The position numbers and the translations under genes were made by a program. From Hyposmocoma kahamanoa (lineage: Eukaryota > Arthropoda > Insecta > Lepidoptera > Cosmopterigidae): a DNA stretch of 64,000 bases. Position 1 is the stretch's first letter. Each line of letters starts with the position of its first letter. Positions 1-12,345 of this stretch are shown here, piece by piece. The stretch lies in contig NW_020654289.1 of assembly GCF_003589595.1 (NCBI RefSeq), positions 7,126,902 to 7,190,901 on the forward strand, written 5' to 3'. The notes beneath the pieces are model-generated. The model was given only the letters and a program-made list of their open reading frames with translations. It ran no database searches and was not told the origin of the DNA.

Positions 1-147
1 AAAACCATGCAATGTTGCCTAGCAAGTTAAGGAAACTACCTGGTTAAATATTATATCGAGAATGAAGCAACGAAATATAATTATTTCATAATAATTATGG
101 TAATGTATGTTTTTAATCATGCACTTGAATTTACCACTAGCACACTA

Positions 148-297
148 TGTCCTCCCTTTCTGTTCAGTTCCTCTTTACCTCAAAGGTTGTCTGGAAGAGA
201 TAACTTTCAGCGGTAAGGCCGCCTTTGGCCACATTATTTATAAGTTGTGTATGTACTATTTTTGTTTTTGTGTGTGAGCAATCTATCTATCTGATAG
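148..297 (+). mobile_element. 3' end of a non-LTR retrotransposon with (ATCT)n tail
   Basis: The stretch carries CTCAAAGGTTGTCTGGAAG, a purine-rich AAGAGAT block and a CCGCCTTTG block, and ends in a short ATCT repeat. The same order of blocks recurs at 12785-12950. This is the 3' UTR type I know from lepidopteran LINEs; no coding part is attached, so it is a heavily 5'-truncated copy. Confidence 0.6.
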
Positions 298-1371
298 AGG
301 TCGCATTTCGAAATTCAAATGACGAATTTTAAAAGTCTTGACAGACTTCTCGAAGTCTAGAAATAGGTACACAAAAATTGTAGCTTATTCAGAAAATGTT
401 ATAAAGAATAAAAATTGTGATCATAATATAAAAGTTTAAAAGCTATTCAGTTTTATATGCTAGTTGGTTCTTGGCATCAATCCAGTCGTCTTCTCCGAGA
501 ATTTCACTAACTTTTAGACAATGCTATTGTAGATTCTCTTACAATATTCTTAATAATCTTTATAGGTTTTCATGAACTATTTTGCATAAAGGATGACTCA
601 CAGAATAGAACAAAATAGAATAATTTATTTCAAATCATTAATGTTACAATTTTACAATTATTAAAAATACAATGTCGGAGGATAATGAGCTCGTCACTAA
701 TGCACACAATAATAATGAATATAAAATAAAGCAGTATAAATACTGATACTGCTTGTGTAAATACAACGAAGTCAAGCAAAACAAAATTACAATTGTTTCA
801 AAAGAAACTGATCGAAACTTTAGAATTCATTATCCAATAAAAAAAGTTTTAGTCGGGTATTAAACGTTTCGTCGTTTGTAACGCTTTTCAGGTCTGTGAG
901 TACATGTTCGTACATTGGCACCTAGCGCGCTTATAATGCAAAACAGTTCCTGAACATTAATAAAAACTCAATGTCTGCCATAGCATAACCTTCGGTGGCA
1001 CAGTATCGTCCAAAGCTCACCTCCATGCTTACCTGGGAATCGTCAATCCCGCTACTTACACCATGTAACACGATTTTTGTTTCTGGGTTATCAATATAAT
1101 TGGACGTAGTTATGCAAATTAGAACCAACCCACAAAATGTCACTTTCGAGATAAATAGATTTTTGTGTGAAGTAATAAATGGGTAAGTTATTTGAGACAA
1201 ACAACGTGAGTTATGTGTAGCATTGAGAATGATATAGGGAAACCATTATATTATATAGCAATAAATAGAAAACATTATGTATCTTTTTATGTAGTTAACG
1301 AGAACTATGTTCTAGTTTTCGTAATGAAAACGCTAAAGATCTGCAGTACTTCAGTATATGTGACATGGATC
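298..1371. other. Gene-free AT-rich stretch
   Basis: No supported gene. Positions 600-960 contain AATAGAA-type motifs next to TTTATT, which on the minus strand would read as the tail of a truncated LINE. Short open frames here have no recognisable domain. Confidence 0.4.
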
Positions 1372-1575
1372 CGTAATGAGCACCCCCAAATACCTCGAAA
1401 ACGATACCCAACTTGCCATTATTTGAAAAATCGTGCCCGCCATCTTGGATTTACAAATGAGTGCCTTATTCGTAATGAGCACCTCGAATACCTCTAAAAT
1501 GATTCCCATATTGCATTTTTGAAAAGTCGTGTCCGTCATCGTGTATTCAGATATAAATGCCATTTGCATAAGGAT
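1372..1575 (+). repeat. Two tandem units of about 100 bp
   Basis: CGTAATGAGCACC opens one unit at 1372 and a second at 1470. Both continue with TACCTC-AAA, a GTCCGYCATC- or GCCCGCCATC-like block and an AAATGAGTGCC- or AAATGCC-like end. The outer edge of the right-hand copy (from 63890) starts the same unit, so the array is part of the repeat. Confidence 0.7.
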
Positions 1576-1902
1576 TACCAAAAATAAATTTTTGAAAATT
1601 CTTGTCACTCGACATTGTAGATCGACAGTAACGATCGACAAAATCGAGTACATCTGTAGGCACCTGATCGACAATGTCGGGCAAATGTGTAGGCACCTTT
1701 AACTTAGTGATGAGTTAAGCAAGATGCAATTTCCCCACTTTTGAGGGAAATATTATTCCATGGCATCATTATTTGTATATTTGTGTGCGTGCCGACGAGC
1801 GTAGATACAAGTTGCTTACGCCTACATGAATTTGGTTTTTGCCTCACTTGTGACAATTCGTTTGATATGAAACTATCATTCTATGCGTTATTATTCTAAG
1901 AG
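1372..1902 (+). repeat. Unclassified interspersed repeat, left copy of the inverted pair
   Basis: The reverse complement of 63613-64000 matches this stretch along almost its whole length, including GTAGGCACCTGATCGACAAT at about 1657 and the edge at CTAAG (1898-1902). The matching edge points inward in both copies. No ORF or terminal inverted repeat identifies its class. Confidence 0.8.
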
Positions 1903-2023
1903 ATAACTCAACAAATTAGTAATAATGGAATGCATGCTGGACAAACAAACATACATTAATTTTTATACAGGTGTCCTACGGTTACTGAAACCATGTTTTT
2001 TTTTTCTATATTAAACACATTTA

Positions 2024-2133
2024 GGTTGGTTTTCACCAAAGCCGAGTAAGACTTCGTTCAAGAATAAGGTGCGAGTAATTAACGTGTTATTCTTGGAATG
2101 AGACTTATTCGACGTTGGTGAATTTCACCCTTA
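2024..2133. mobile_element. Small MITE-like inverted repeat
   Basis: Imperfect inverted arms of about 45 bp, reading inward as TTCACCAA, GAGTAAG and AAGAATAA, are separated by about 20 bp. Such a compact palindrome fits a short non-autonomous DNA element or its hairpin remnant. Confidence 0.5.
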
Positions 2134-2287
2134 TTAGTATTCTATTTCATGTCATACTTATATTTCAGGTTATTGCTTATTTTCGTACCATCAAAAAAGA
2201 TATTTTAATTGCCATTTCTGCCTAAACTGAAACCTTACATATCTCATGAACCTACAAAATATATTCGATATAATTATATATTATATA

Positions 2288-2578
2288 CGACACTTAACAC
2301 AGGAGACAATAAAAATCGGTGCTCACTGCTTAAAGTATGTTGTCAACTGGAGCACAGCAAGATCAACCATTAAAATAATTGCTCCTTATATAAAATGTAG
2401 GTGCTATTCATAAAAATAAGTCTTCATGCGTGACGTGAGCCACCCTTAGAGGAGGAATATTTTCTTCTAAATTAAATGAGACCACTACTGAGGTACCTTT
2501 CCAACAAAAAAGTAACATACATTCAAAAAAACATACATTGTAAATGAGAACCTCCTCCTTATTTGAAGTAGGCTAAAA
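2288..2578 (+). mobile_element. RepE element, diverged copy
   Basis: Contains the RepE landmarks in order: GAGACAATA-AAATCGG, CACCCTTAGAGG, ATGAGACCACTACTGAGG, CCAACAAAAAA and GAGAACCTCCTCC. The 5' part resembles the longer copy at 56578-57002. Confidence 0.7.
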
Positions 2579-3216
2579 ATAATAGACGGAGTGAGCGACC
2601 CTATTAGGGCTGAGAGCAGCTATTTTGTCCAATCGAAACGAAGACCGAGGTCACCCACCATATTGTTTACGTTGACGAGTACCCAAATTTATCCATTCAA
2701 CTGCCCGATATGCTAGTATTTAAATGTTAACTCTATATACTATATTAATTAAATATATGAGAGCTCACATTATGATGAATAAGATAAAGTATTAATTCCC
2801 AGTTAAAACGACAACATTGTCCTTTCCATGCTATCCATCATAATGATAACGGTTTTTTCGATCATTCATAATTTCCACTAAACAAAAGACAGTCGCTGTG
2901 ATATGTCGATGTCGTTTATTGTTGCATGCCAAAGTCTATTTCCCTCGATATCATGATGAATTGAAATTTGGGTTTTTTTCAATTTTTTTTGACAGTAACC
3001 CTTATCAAAAAAAAAGCAAAAAAACTAGATTGCAGTGTGTACAAACGTACTGTTATTGATTCGAGACGATTCTCGTCCTGTTTGGAGTTAGACCTTACTA
3101 CTGTTATATTCGCAAATTTATTATAACTTATAAATATAACTTTTATATAATTATTGTAACTGATATATGTAACTTTTATATATAAGTTATAATAAATATA
3201 ATTATATCTTTTTTGT

Positions 3217-3498
3217 AAAAAAAACCGACCTCAAAGTTTGTGGATTTACATCTGCTAAGTTTTGTTGCAATCGGTTAGAAGAAAGTGGGAGAAATCTAAT
3301 AAACCGGATTTATTGCCCTAATTTGACACTCTTAGAGGTGAAATATTTTCTTCAAATTGAAATGGGACCACTACTGAGGCACCACCTTTCCAAAAGAAAA
3401 GAATCATCACAGAATCAGTTCACAAATGTTGTAGAAATCGAGTAACATACACACACAAAATACAGTTCAATTGAGAACATCCTCCTTAATTGGTGGTT
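3217..3498 (+). mobile_element. RepE element
   Basis: Begins AAAACCGACCTCAAA and ends GAACATCCTCCTTAATTGG, with CTTAGAGGTG, GGGACCACTACTGAGG and AACATACACACACAAA between. This is the short form lacking the long 5' insert present at 56578. Confidence 0.75.
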
Positions 3499-4169
3499 AT
3501 AAAAGCAGAAAATGCAATGGTATGTTTTCGTGACAATATGAAAGAAGTAAGACCACCAACTTCTTCATTGCGCTTATTATTCCTAATATTACAATTACTA
3601 ACTGAACTAATTAATTAAGATGGCTATAAATAACACAGATTTAAAATAATAATAATAATATATTTATTTAACATCACAAGTACAAAGAGCAAACAAGCTT
3701 ATGCCAAATTGCATTATATTTTAACATATATATGCATTGCAAACGTGATGTCATGCCTGGGAGCAGTATGCACGGGTGCAGTTGGTCCCACAGTAGGCAG
3801 TGCCTGTCCTGTGGCGAGCCTATTACGATTTCATGAAATGGATTGCGACAATGGTATATTATGTTGCATTATGATTATTTTAATATTAATAATAATTTAA
3901 ATGTTTTATAATGTATTTAATCTAAAATAAAGAAGAGGGAAAATAAACAGGAAATAATTACAAAATGTTAAGATAAAATAGAATGAATTAAAATAATTTA
4001 GACCAATATTCAAAATATCGTCCAATAAACACGTGGATGCGTGCGCACACTCTCTTCCTATCCAAAAACGATAACAACCTAAAGATGGCTGTCTGCCCAG
4101 TGCTTATTGTTCGTTCAAAACTTGATGCCAAGTGGTACTGACATTTTTTTAATGATTAACATCGATCAG
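3499..4169. other. Gene-free stretch with (AAT)n
   Basis: An AAT microsatellite lies at 3647-3660. The 63-codon open frame at 3709-3900 starts with hydrophobic residues but has no recognisable family, splice context or repeat support, so no gene is called. Confidence 0.4.
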
Positions 4170-4271
4170 AGATGGCACCACTAATGCCATTTTGCAGATT
4201 CCACACCACCCGTCATCCTGAGACATAAAGTTGACAAGTCTCTCATGATTGTAGTTTCACGATCACACATA
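4170..4271 (+). mobile_element. RepA fragment
   Basis: Middle part of RepA: CGTCATCCTGAGACATAA followed by TTGACAAGTC and GTAGTTTCAC. Confidence 0.6.
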
Positions 4272-4957
4272 TTGTAGCCGGCAGACCCAAGTGAAGATGT
4301 AAAGGATCTTAAAGGAAAGACGGTAGGTTATTGGTTTACAGGAGTAGTGCCATTAATCGTTAAACAGTGGTGGTTTCTTACGAAAGTACAATTCAAAAGT
4401 GAACGTCCTTTTTTGACCTTTGTTAGTTCGTACAAAAAGTTCGTTAAATTGTGGTAGGCATGAAATGTGTTATTTCATATATATGTAGTAGTAGTATGTA
4501 GTGTTAGTTGATTGGTTCAAAATAGAATCCTCGGCCTACATAGTGTGCCCTTGACGTTATATTAATTTTTATTACAAAAATTCTGTTGCGTTCGCAACAC
4601 ATACCCTTCAAAGGGGGTTTGTAGCATCTGAATCCGACGTCGGTTTAAATTTGCAACGGAACCCGAATGAAGCCCAAATGCGAGTATCATGTGATCCCAG
4701 GACTGGTTGCTTGTCAAAAATAATTAAATTTGAGTCGCATCCAGTCCCAGGATCAGTTGGGCCTCGTGAGATGACATTAAATTTGTATCGTCTGAACTCG
4801 AATTCATTTTCGATGGATGTTGGTACATTTTGTTGCTTTAAGAGGTAATGAGTTTTTTCCGATTTATTTCCGAACACTATTCTAATGAAATATTTTTAAG
4901 CCGATTAATGTTCGAAAATATGTTTTAAAGTACGATTATACATACATATGTAGACAT

Positions 4958-5050
4958 AAAGTTCTGAGAGGCACTGCAACTGTTATTGACAGGTGTGTCG
5001 CTTACCACCAGGCGCACGACTTGTTCGTCCCATCACTCGGTAGTATAAAA
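4958..5050 (-). mobile_element. RepA 5' fragment
   Basis: Reverse orientation of the RepA start: AAGTTCTGAGAGGCACTGCA, then CGACTTGTTCGTCCC and TATAAAAAAA. Confidence 0.7.
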
Positions 5051-5461
5051 AAAGTCTTTTACTATCATGATATGATATTCATATTTTTCGGTGAAAATAC
5101 TCCATTAATTTGGTGTTATTATTAATAAAAAGATATTAATTTCATTCATTATTATCGCATTGTAATAGTAAATTTCTGAGAGAAAAAAGGAAATCTTATA
5201 CAATATTAACACAATCCAGATACATACAATGAAATGTGAGACCGTCAGTAAATTGAACGAGTTATTTGTATTTATTGGTTTGTGAATCTTTGATTGCTTT
5301 TCCCGGAAGTAATCCGGGGGACTCGTAAGATCATATATATATTTTAGTATGCTCGTACCTGGCATGTCTTTGATTTGATTTGCCTACCCCGGGTTATTGA
5401 TTGTATTTCGACACAAAACGAACTTATACAAATTCGTTGGTATTAATTGGTTCATACACGT

Positions 5462-5530
5462 ATTTCATCACGATTAAACGTCCCATTGCTGTGCCCGGGT
5501 CTCTTCTACAGAGAGGTTTAAGCGTGAAAC
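5462..5530 (+). repeat. Fragment of a lepidopteran interspersed repeat
   Basis: AACGTCCCATTGCTG-GCCCGGGTCTC-CTACAGAGAGG resembles the TCCCACTGCTGGGCACAGG repeat common in moths. Only about 70 bp remain. Confidence 0.4.
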
Positions 5531-6535
5531 ACACTGAGATTGGGTGAGAGTCGGGTGCGGGTCGGGAGCGGGTCGGGTTGGGACCGCGGCGGGCCTAATT
5601 GCGTGTATTTATACGTCGCACTTTTGATACAATAGTGTATTAACCCAAAAAGTGCATATTAAAAACGAATAACTCGCTTCCCGTCATCATTAAAATGTAT
5701 AGGTTATGGTTTATTAAGAGGGAGCATGCCAAAAAAGTTTTGACGTTGGCTCCGCCCAAATTTGTGAAACAAATATATACCTGAAGTTCGCGTGACATGC
5801 GACAGGAGATGTTGAATTTTGCACATTAAAAGTACCAAATTCGAAAAAAACTAAAGGGATTGAAAAAAAATCCGTAGTGACAGTTGTCGATCACGCATAA
5901 ATATAATTAATTATCTAATTTTTGTCCTAATAACCTGTAGCATTTCGAGGATAAATCGAAAAATGTGAAAATTAGAGGTCATTTCTTGATTTTTATCTAT
6001 CGAGGAAACTTTATTGTTTTATGTTTCTGATTAATGTCTATGCTTGAATATATCGTGTAGTTACTCATACAATATTTTATTTTTAACTTTAAAGTGGATA
6101 TACCCTCTACAATCAAATCGAAGATTAGGAATTTTTCCTCTGCTCCCTCTTAAAGAGACTTTAAACAATTTCCTACTTACCAAATACGTAAATAATAAAA
6201 ATGACAAGGAAAAAATAATTTCACATTTTCCAATACAGACTGTTTTGGCCAGAACTGACTCACTTAAAATGTGTCCATTTTGAGTTAAGTAGACTGTTCT
6301 AATTGTTTCTTACAATAATCTAACAATAGTTGTATTAACCTGTAGAGAATCAATTTTACGTTCAGTAATGATATAACATTGAATTTCACATATTTAGAGT
6401 TACAACATGTTCGTAATAGCAGCGCAGCTCTTTATACGTGTATAAAGAGCTTTAAACTGATGTTTATGATCTTTGTATCAACAATAATAACAAAAACATT
6501 TCAAATTACTCATATTTTAACTTCATCATCATCTT
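5531..6535. other. Gene-free AT-rich stretch
   Basis: I see no recognisable domain, RNA gene or repeat family. A short G-rich run (GGGTGCGGGTCGGGAGCGGG) sits at about 5554. Open frames at 6044-6283 and 6379-6579 look like chance frames. Confidence 0.4.
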
Positions 6536-6688
6536 ATTTTTTTATAATACCAAGTGATGCGACTAACGCCTGGTGGTAATCGACACGCTTGTCCATAACA
6601 ATTACAATGCCGCTCAATGCTATAAATCACAAAGATCTGAGGGGCATTACTGCAATTACTGCGCCCGTCACCCTGAGATATAAGTTTC
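6536..6688 (+). mobile_element. RepA 5' half
   Basis: TTTATAATACCAAGTGATG through CCCGTCACCCTGAGATATAA. It stops at the RepA midpoint, where several other copies also break. Confidence 0.75.
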
Positions 6689-6689
6689 A

Positions 6690-6960
6690 TATTTATTTAT
6701 TAGCATTTCACAAACTTACAACTATTTTTGATACATACATGTGATACGCCGTAAGGACGTAGCTAAGTTACACTTACAAAATACACTTAAATGTAAATTT
6801 AAATTTAAATTTAAACCTTAAATTCCAGTTCTAATACATTGCATGCTTGAACGTAATTAGTTAATATACCTAATTAATTATATTATTGTTTTTATAATCC
6901 TCATTATACATCATTATTACATTACATTTATGTGTTGAAATAAACTATAATTTTCCATTT
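6690..6960 (-). mobile_element. RepG: LINE 3' tail
   Basis: Shares TACATACATGTGATAC, GTAAGGACGTAGC and GCATGCTTGAACGTA with 61930-62340. On the minus strand it ends in an AATAAATA-rich tail, as expected for a truncated non-LTR 3' end. Confidence 0.55.
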
Positions 6961-7089
6961 TAACGAAGTACAATAATATAATTAAATATAAATATAAATA
7001 ATACATTTATGTACGTACATATAATTATAATTTTAAAATATTACAGATGTTGACTTATAATTAATTATAACTGATAACCTAACTGCTGC

Positions 7090-8484
7090 TGATGACCTAA
7101 GTGTGACTCGAACATTGTCATCTTCAAAAAATTCTGATATAAGTATTACAAAAACAGCTTCTTTTAATCAAGAAACCCTTCAACTGTTTCTTAAAGATCA
7201 ATCTTTTTTTCAAATTTTTTATGATTACAAATGTGATTATACATATATTTTTATTAACATTAAGTATGTAGCGCATGAAAATAGTGTTAAGCCAGAGAAA
7301 GGGTATTTAAGTTTATTTTGGTAACGATTATTACGTCGTATTAATTGTAACGGAGTGTATAAATCTGTATATTTTTTAACGAATTTATAAGCTTCTAAAA
7401 TGTATAAGCACATATTGAGTTTTATAAAGTAAGGCTTACAGGAATCCGTTTGATCTATGTTGGTTAATATTCTTATACATTTCTTCTGAAAAACAAAAAT
7501 TTGTTAGCAGTTACAGCCTTTCCCCCACAGTACATTCGCATAGACCAGTCGTGAATGAGCATACGCGTAATAAGCTGAGAGAGCGGTTTTTCGGTTAGTA
7601 ACACGCTTTAATTGTCTAAGAGTAGGTATATTATATGAATGTAGACAAACAGTTCGAAAGTTTGTGAATATATGATTTCCAATTTAAGTGCGTATCGATA
7701 CCTGACATTGTAGCTGAAATCACAATTTCCAATTTATTTAATTTGTATTGATATTTAATTAACCGACTTCAAAAAAGGAGGAGGTTCTCAATTCGTCTAT
7801 GTTTCTTTCTTTTTTTTGTATGTATGTTACGCGATAACTCCGCCATTTGTGAACCTATTTTGATGATTCTTTTTTTGTTGGAAAGAGGGTACCTCAGAAA
7901 TGGTCCTATTTAAATTTGAAGGAAATATTCCACCTGTAAGGGTGGTAAACTAGGGGGTGAATGACTTTTGAGGTCGGTTTTTTTAAGCGGATGTTAGGTT
8001 ATGTCTAACGCAGTTTTTTGGTAGGGCTTTAATTGTATTTATTTGGTTTTTTCTAGGTTTAATTGTAGATTGTTGCAATCAAGCCATTCCGTAATCGAGT
8101 CCAGTACCGCATCTAGTGAGTTGGCATAAGTGCTAGATAAAATTATAGAGACGTCATCCGCAAACAGCACACTGTCAAAAGGTATTGACTGAGGAAGGTC
8201 GTTTACATATACTAATAACACAATACAGCCCAGTACATTACCCTGAGAATTCGATCCAGTGGTAGAGATTGCATTAGATCTGATTTATTCAATTTCGCCT
8301 GTATGAAAGTTGGTGTTTTCTATTTCGACACACTGGGATCGATTTTGGAGGAATGATCGGAATCAATCAAAAGCTTATACCTCTTATACCAAGACCATAA
8401 AGCTTATCAAGTAAGATTTTATAATTCAGTCTATCATACGCTTTACTCATATCGAGTAGCAGACCGACTGCATATTTTTTATTG
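7090..8484 (-). pseudogene. Non-LTR retrotransposon reverse transcriptase, decayed (jockey/CR1-like)
   Basis: Reading the minus strand downward, 8484-8430 encodes LLLDMSKAYD, the RT motif with the first catalytic Asp. 8221-8039 encodes YVNDLP and then LFADDVSI, the FADD motif holding the catalytic Asp pair, followed by NLQLNLEKTK and a stop. After an interrupting RepE copy (about 7748-7992) the homology resumes with DTHLNWKSYIHKLS and LRQLKRVTNRK and then YANVLWG, typical of the C-terminal half of LINE ORF2, and runs to about 7090. The N-terminal endonuclease is absent. Stops and frame changes make it non-coding today. Clade assignment rests on motif style only; jockey, CR1 and Daphne groups are alternatives. 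Confidence 0.8.
7748..7992 (-). mobile_element. RepE element inserted in the LINE
   Basis: TTAACCGACTTCAAAAAAGG at one end and GAGGTCGGTTTTTTTA at the other, with ATTCCACCTGTAAGGGTGG inside. RT homology lies on both sides, so RepE inserted after the LINE did. Confidence 0.75.
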
Positions 8485-8642
8485 TATTATTTCCAATATT
8501 TTTTGAACATAGCTACCTATATATAGCTAAAATCGTAATCTGTTTTTGCGGAAACCGTATTAACAATCATGAATACTGTAAACTTTGAATACGATAAGTC
8601 TTTTTGATATTGCAGATTCTATTACTTTGGCAGATTATCAAC

Positions 8643-8802
8643 TTACGTCTCAAGGTGACGGGCGCAGTGGCAGTGCCCTCAGATCTTTGCAATTTAAAGC
8701 TGAGTGCACATCATCATCACACACACGTATCATCAGGCACACGACGTGTCCGTCCCGTCCGAAGTTATCTATGATGCCGTCACTTGATATTATAAAAAAA
8801 AA
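8643..8802 (-). mobile_element. RepA 5' half, inverted part of a broken copy
   Basis: Runs from TCTCAAGGTGACGGGCGCAG to ACTTGATATTATAAAAAAAA. Its matching 3' half follows at 8886-9045 on the other strand. Confidence 0.75.
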
Positions 8803-8885
8803 ATTTTTAATGGTACATGTGGTAGTAACAACGCAATGGGACGATATTTGCTTAAGTCAGTTTTTTCACCTTTCTTGTGGAGTTT

Positions 8886-9045
8886 ACAAGTCCCATGTGC
8901 TTGTAATTTCACCAGCACCCTTATTCTGCAAAACCGGAACACACTAATGCTCACATTACTGCTTGGCGGCAGAAATAGGTAAGGTGGCAGTACTTCCCTG
9001 GACGAACTCTTTCAAGGATATTTGCTTAACTGCTATTAAAGCCCA
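8886..9045 (+). mobile_element. RepA 3' half
   Basis: Starts TACAAGTCCCATGTGC, includes the hairpin region around CTCACATTACTGC and ends GACGAACTCTTTCA and ACTGCTATTAAAG. Together with 8643-8802 it makes one element with its 5' half inverted. Confidence 0.8.
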
Positions 9046-11936
9046 TTCTGCCAGGCTTCTTTTTTAATGCGCCAACTTTCAGGGCTCTGCACCTTCCATG
9101 TCCAGCGCCTTATATTTTTTTCACAATTGTAAAACTTTACAAACTATACTAACGTAGTAAAGTAATTGCTGGTTACATATCAGAAATATAGAACAAAATC
9201 CAATATTGCGGGATTTCTACAGGGGCGCATTATACATTAATACTTTCTTGAGGCTTAAGTATAAACATACTTTGCCTATTTTAATCTTTGTTTACAAAGG
9301 ACCAAAATAATTTATCCTTCTGTCTTTTTCGTCGTTGGCGGTCTTCAGCATGTTTCGTAGTAATACATAATACTAGTATAAATTATACCAAATAAATCTA
9401 CAAATGTTTTATTCGACACGCCAAAACGAGTTGAATAGAATAATCCAACACTTATAATAAATAAGATAAGGTACTTTATATCCAGGACGCGAACGCAATG
9501 GCGGACATAAGCGGGTAATTAATATCTTTGCTTTTATTCCGCAATGACATACTGCATGCGAGTTAAGATCAAATCACAGTTGAAGCGCAGAGACGCTTGC
9601 GGCGCAGTTACCCTATACATGGAAAGGCAGAGAACATTAAATTTATCAGTGTATACTTTATGATGTTTCAAATTAAATTTCAAAACTTTGGAATAGAACT
9701 CGGAGTATCGCTGTACATTTCCCTAAGGTGAGAGCATTGAAATTTATACCTTATTTCAATTGCAATAGCATAAACTATATACGTTTGATGTGAACTGAAT
9801 GTCCTCCGTTTTGCCATCCGCCGGTTTGCGCTGGCCCTTAAGATACAAAGGTTTAGCTAGCTAGGCACTGTGTTATACATATATAAAGTCCAGTGATACG
9901 TAGTCAGAAGTATAAAATAAAATAAAATTGAATTACAGCGTTGACAATTTTATATGGAAAGTCGGTCCACATTTTATTTTGGCTAAAGTTGTTTATTGTT
10001 ACATTTTCCTCGAAAGTATATATAGCCTGTATTGTAAAGACACGAATTCATAATAATATTGGATGATAAAACCGATTACCGCCCACTGCCTTACGGCCCT
10101 GTTTGTTATTGTGAGATGATTTTTTTTTAGCGAAGACAAATTTTACAATGTATTTATAAGTAGTAAACATTTCATTCGCACCGCTACACTTCTAATGTGT
10201 ATTGACCTTATTACAGTGGCAGGTAGGTTATAATCTGTCACTCCTCTATAGGTCGATTTGCCACGATATACGACACGTGTCATAGTAAGTATGAACTTTT
10301 TTCTTGCCTATGCCTCGATCTTCTTCAGTCGAGCAGCTGCAATTTTGATCACGTGATTGAAGATATTATTTTTCATTTTCGGATATGACCAAGAAGAAGG
10401 ACGCCATTGATAAGCCACAGAATCGGTACTTTTACTGGGCACAATAAAAAGCCATCTGCCGTGAAATTAATCCAGAGAGAACAAACATCTTCAAAGTTTG
10501 TCTATAAAAACAAATGCTAAAAGGCAGTCATTGCGAATAAAAGTGGAAATGATCCAGGTTCGAAAAGGAGCGCGGGGAAAGGGGGCCCATATTTTAATCA
10601 TGCCCTTCGCGCCTCGATGCCACATTGACGTCTCATTCGGGTGAGTTTCGTTATTCTGTCTGGAAACCTCGTCGATACTGTAATAGGCGGGTAGCGGATG
10701 ACCTTGCTTTGTTCTCTAGGGTTGAAACGCCACGTTCAATCTCAAGTTTTTACTGGTTTGCATTTTCTGACCACCAGAACTTTCTGCCTTGAAATAGGTA
10801 GTATGCTAGCTTTTCTGTAATGAAGCTTTTCGCAGTACATATTGCTTCTAGTGTGTTATAAATGACAGGAACGTTTTCTTCATCTGCTATATCTTGAAGC
10901 ACTGAAAACTAACGCATTAGTATTCCTTTTATATAACAAAAATACTTTGAAATAATAAAGGGCTGTCGAAGTTTCGTTAAAATCTATTTGTGAATTTGAC
11001 GCCATTCGCTCGAATGTTCACCCGCTATCACTTGTGGCGGTGTTCGCGGACCAAAGTCGCAAGACTCTCATCTTGCCACCAGCTGCACAGCCCGCAGATT
11101 ACTTTGCAATTGAAAACAAATAATAATAAATACGGAGCGCCGAGCACGCCCCGGGAAATTGGAAAAAAAGGGAAAACTCCGCATTCGCTCTTGAGATATT
11201 GAGGCTGCGGCCAGATGTTCGAATATGAGTTTTATTACGCAAAGATACACTTACATTGTTTCTGATTCCGCCTTAGTAGACTGTGGCTGGGTTTTATAGC
11301 TTGCTGCCGTTTCGTCTGTAGCCCGAAGGTCGGCAATCTGTACTATCATTATCATTGTTAGAAAATTCAGCGTATTGCTTGTATACTTTCATGTTTTTTC
11401 TCGTTATAAAAGTTGTTACACCATTTTTAGTACACGTTTCATCATTTCAACCTCGCATTGGTAGATCTATCAATAGCACCGCCTACATGTACTCGTATAT
11501 ATCGTTTTTATAAAAGTTATTAAGTAACGGGCGTAAATATTTTATCGGTAATATGAGCAATTTTTTTACTGACTAAAAAATCTTTTAATAATAATGAATA
11601 CAAAACAAACTGTTTACTCGTACTAATTAGAAAAAATATGTATAGCTTTTTTATACAGTTGTAACAATAAATCTACTGAAATATACATATGTGTTAGGTA
11701 CTCTAAATCTTCGATAGAAGGGCGTTCTGTTTTGGTTAAAAATAACCTTTCATCTTTATCTAAACCTTTTCGAATAATATTGACAGAGCGTCCGAGATAC
11801 TTCAAATTTCAGCGAGATCACGAAAATGTGTCCATGTAATACTTTTCGTCCTTTGAAGGGATAGTGAGCCCGACGGCTTGCAGCTCGAATTACCTTAACA
11901 CTGCATTTCGATCCTTAGAACAAAAAAAATTTAAGA
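9046..11936. other. Long gene-free stretch with GC-richer islands
   Basis: No gene or repeat family recognised. Sequence is AT-rich except for non-repetitive GC-richer islands at about 9480-9620, 10555-10720 and 10990-11220, which stand out by eye. A short open piece at 10601-10643 begins ATG and ends at a GTGAGT donor-like site but cannot be extended. Confidence 0.4.
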
Positions 11937-12019
11937 ATGAAAATGAAAATAATACATTGTATATCCCATAGAGACTATTGATCCTTACCAGAGACCGGAT
12001 CGAATGGCAAAAAAAAGTT

Positions 12020-12021
<2 letters not shown>

Positions 12022-12056
<35 letters not shown>
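12022..12056. repeat. (TA)n microsatellite
   Basis: An uninterrupted TA run abutting the 3' end of the minus-strand SINE-B copy, probably grown from the SINE tail. Confidence 0.95.
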
Positions 12057-12259
12057 CGCACACACTCAACATAGCCCCGCACTAGGGAAACCCTGTGTCG
12101 CGGGTGCCATGGACACACATATAGACAACCACAAATTACATCCAAACTCACGAGAGAAATAATTGTAGGCCATACAACTATTTCTCCCGGCCCGGGAATC
12201 GAACCTGGGACCTCTGCGTGGCAGTCCGGCATGGTAACCATTAGTCCACGAAGGCAGTT
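12055..12259 (-). mobile_element. SINE-B, tRNA-derived
   Basis: On the minus strand the head CTGCCTTCGTGGACTAATGG (A box) is followed by CTGCCACGCAGAGG, resembling the anticodon arm of tRNA-Gly(GCC), and AGGTTCGATTCCCGGG (B box). The body has GAGAAATA-TTG, CTCGTGAGTTTG and GTCCATGGCACCCGCGACAC. This is a RNA polymerase III type SINE. Confidence 0.85.
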
Positions 12260-12345
12260 AAGTAAAATGAAAATAATACATTGTATATCCCATAGAGACT
12301 ATTGACCCTTACCAGAGACCGGATCGAATGACAAAAAAAAGTTTT

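Larger units (their letters stand above)
11937..12345 (+). repeat. 80-bp direct duplication flanking a SINE
   Basis: About 80 bp reading TGAAAATAATACATTG, CCCATAGAGACTATTGA and CCAGAGACCGGATCGAATG occur at 11937-12019 and again at 12264-12345, with SINE-B and a TA microsatellite between. A third, weaker copy lies at 12506-12565. Confidence 0.85.

Noticed and set aside
3709..3900. Small hydrophobic ORF
   Set aside because: 63 codons, no homology recognised, ends in an AT-rich repeat-like run.
10990..11250. Overlapping 60-70 codon ORFs on both strands
   Set aside because: They fall in a GC-richer island; neither has a recognisable motif or splice support.
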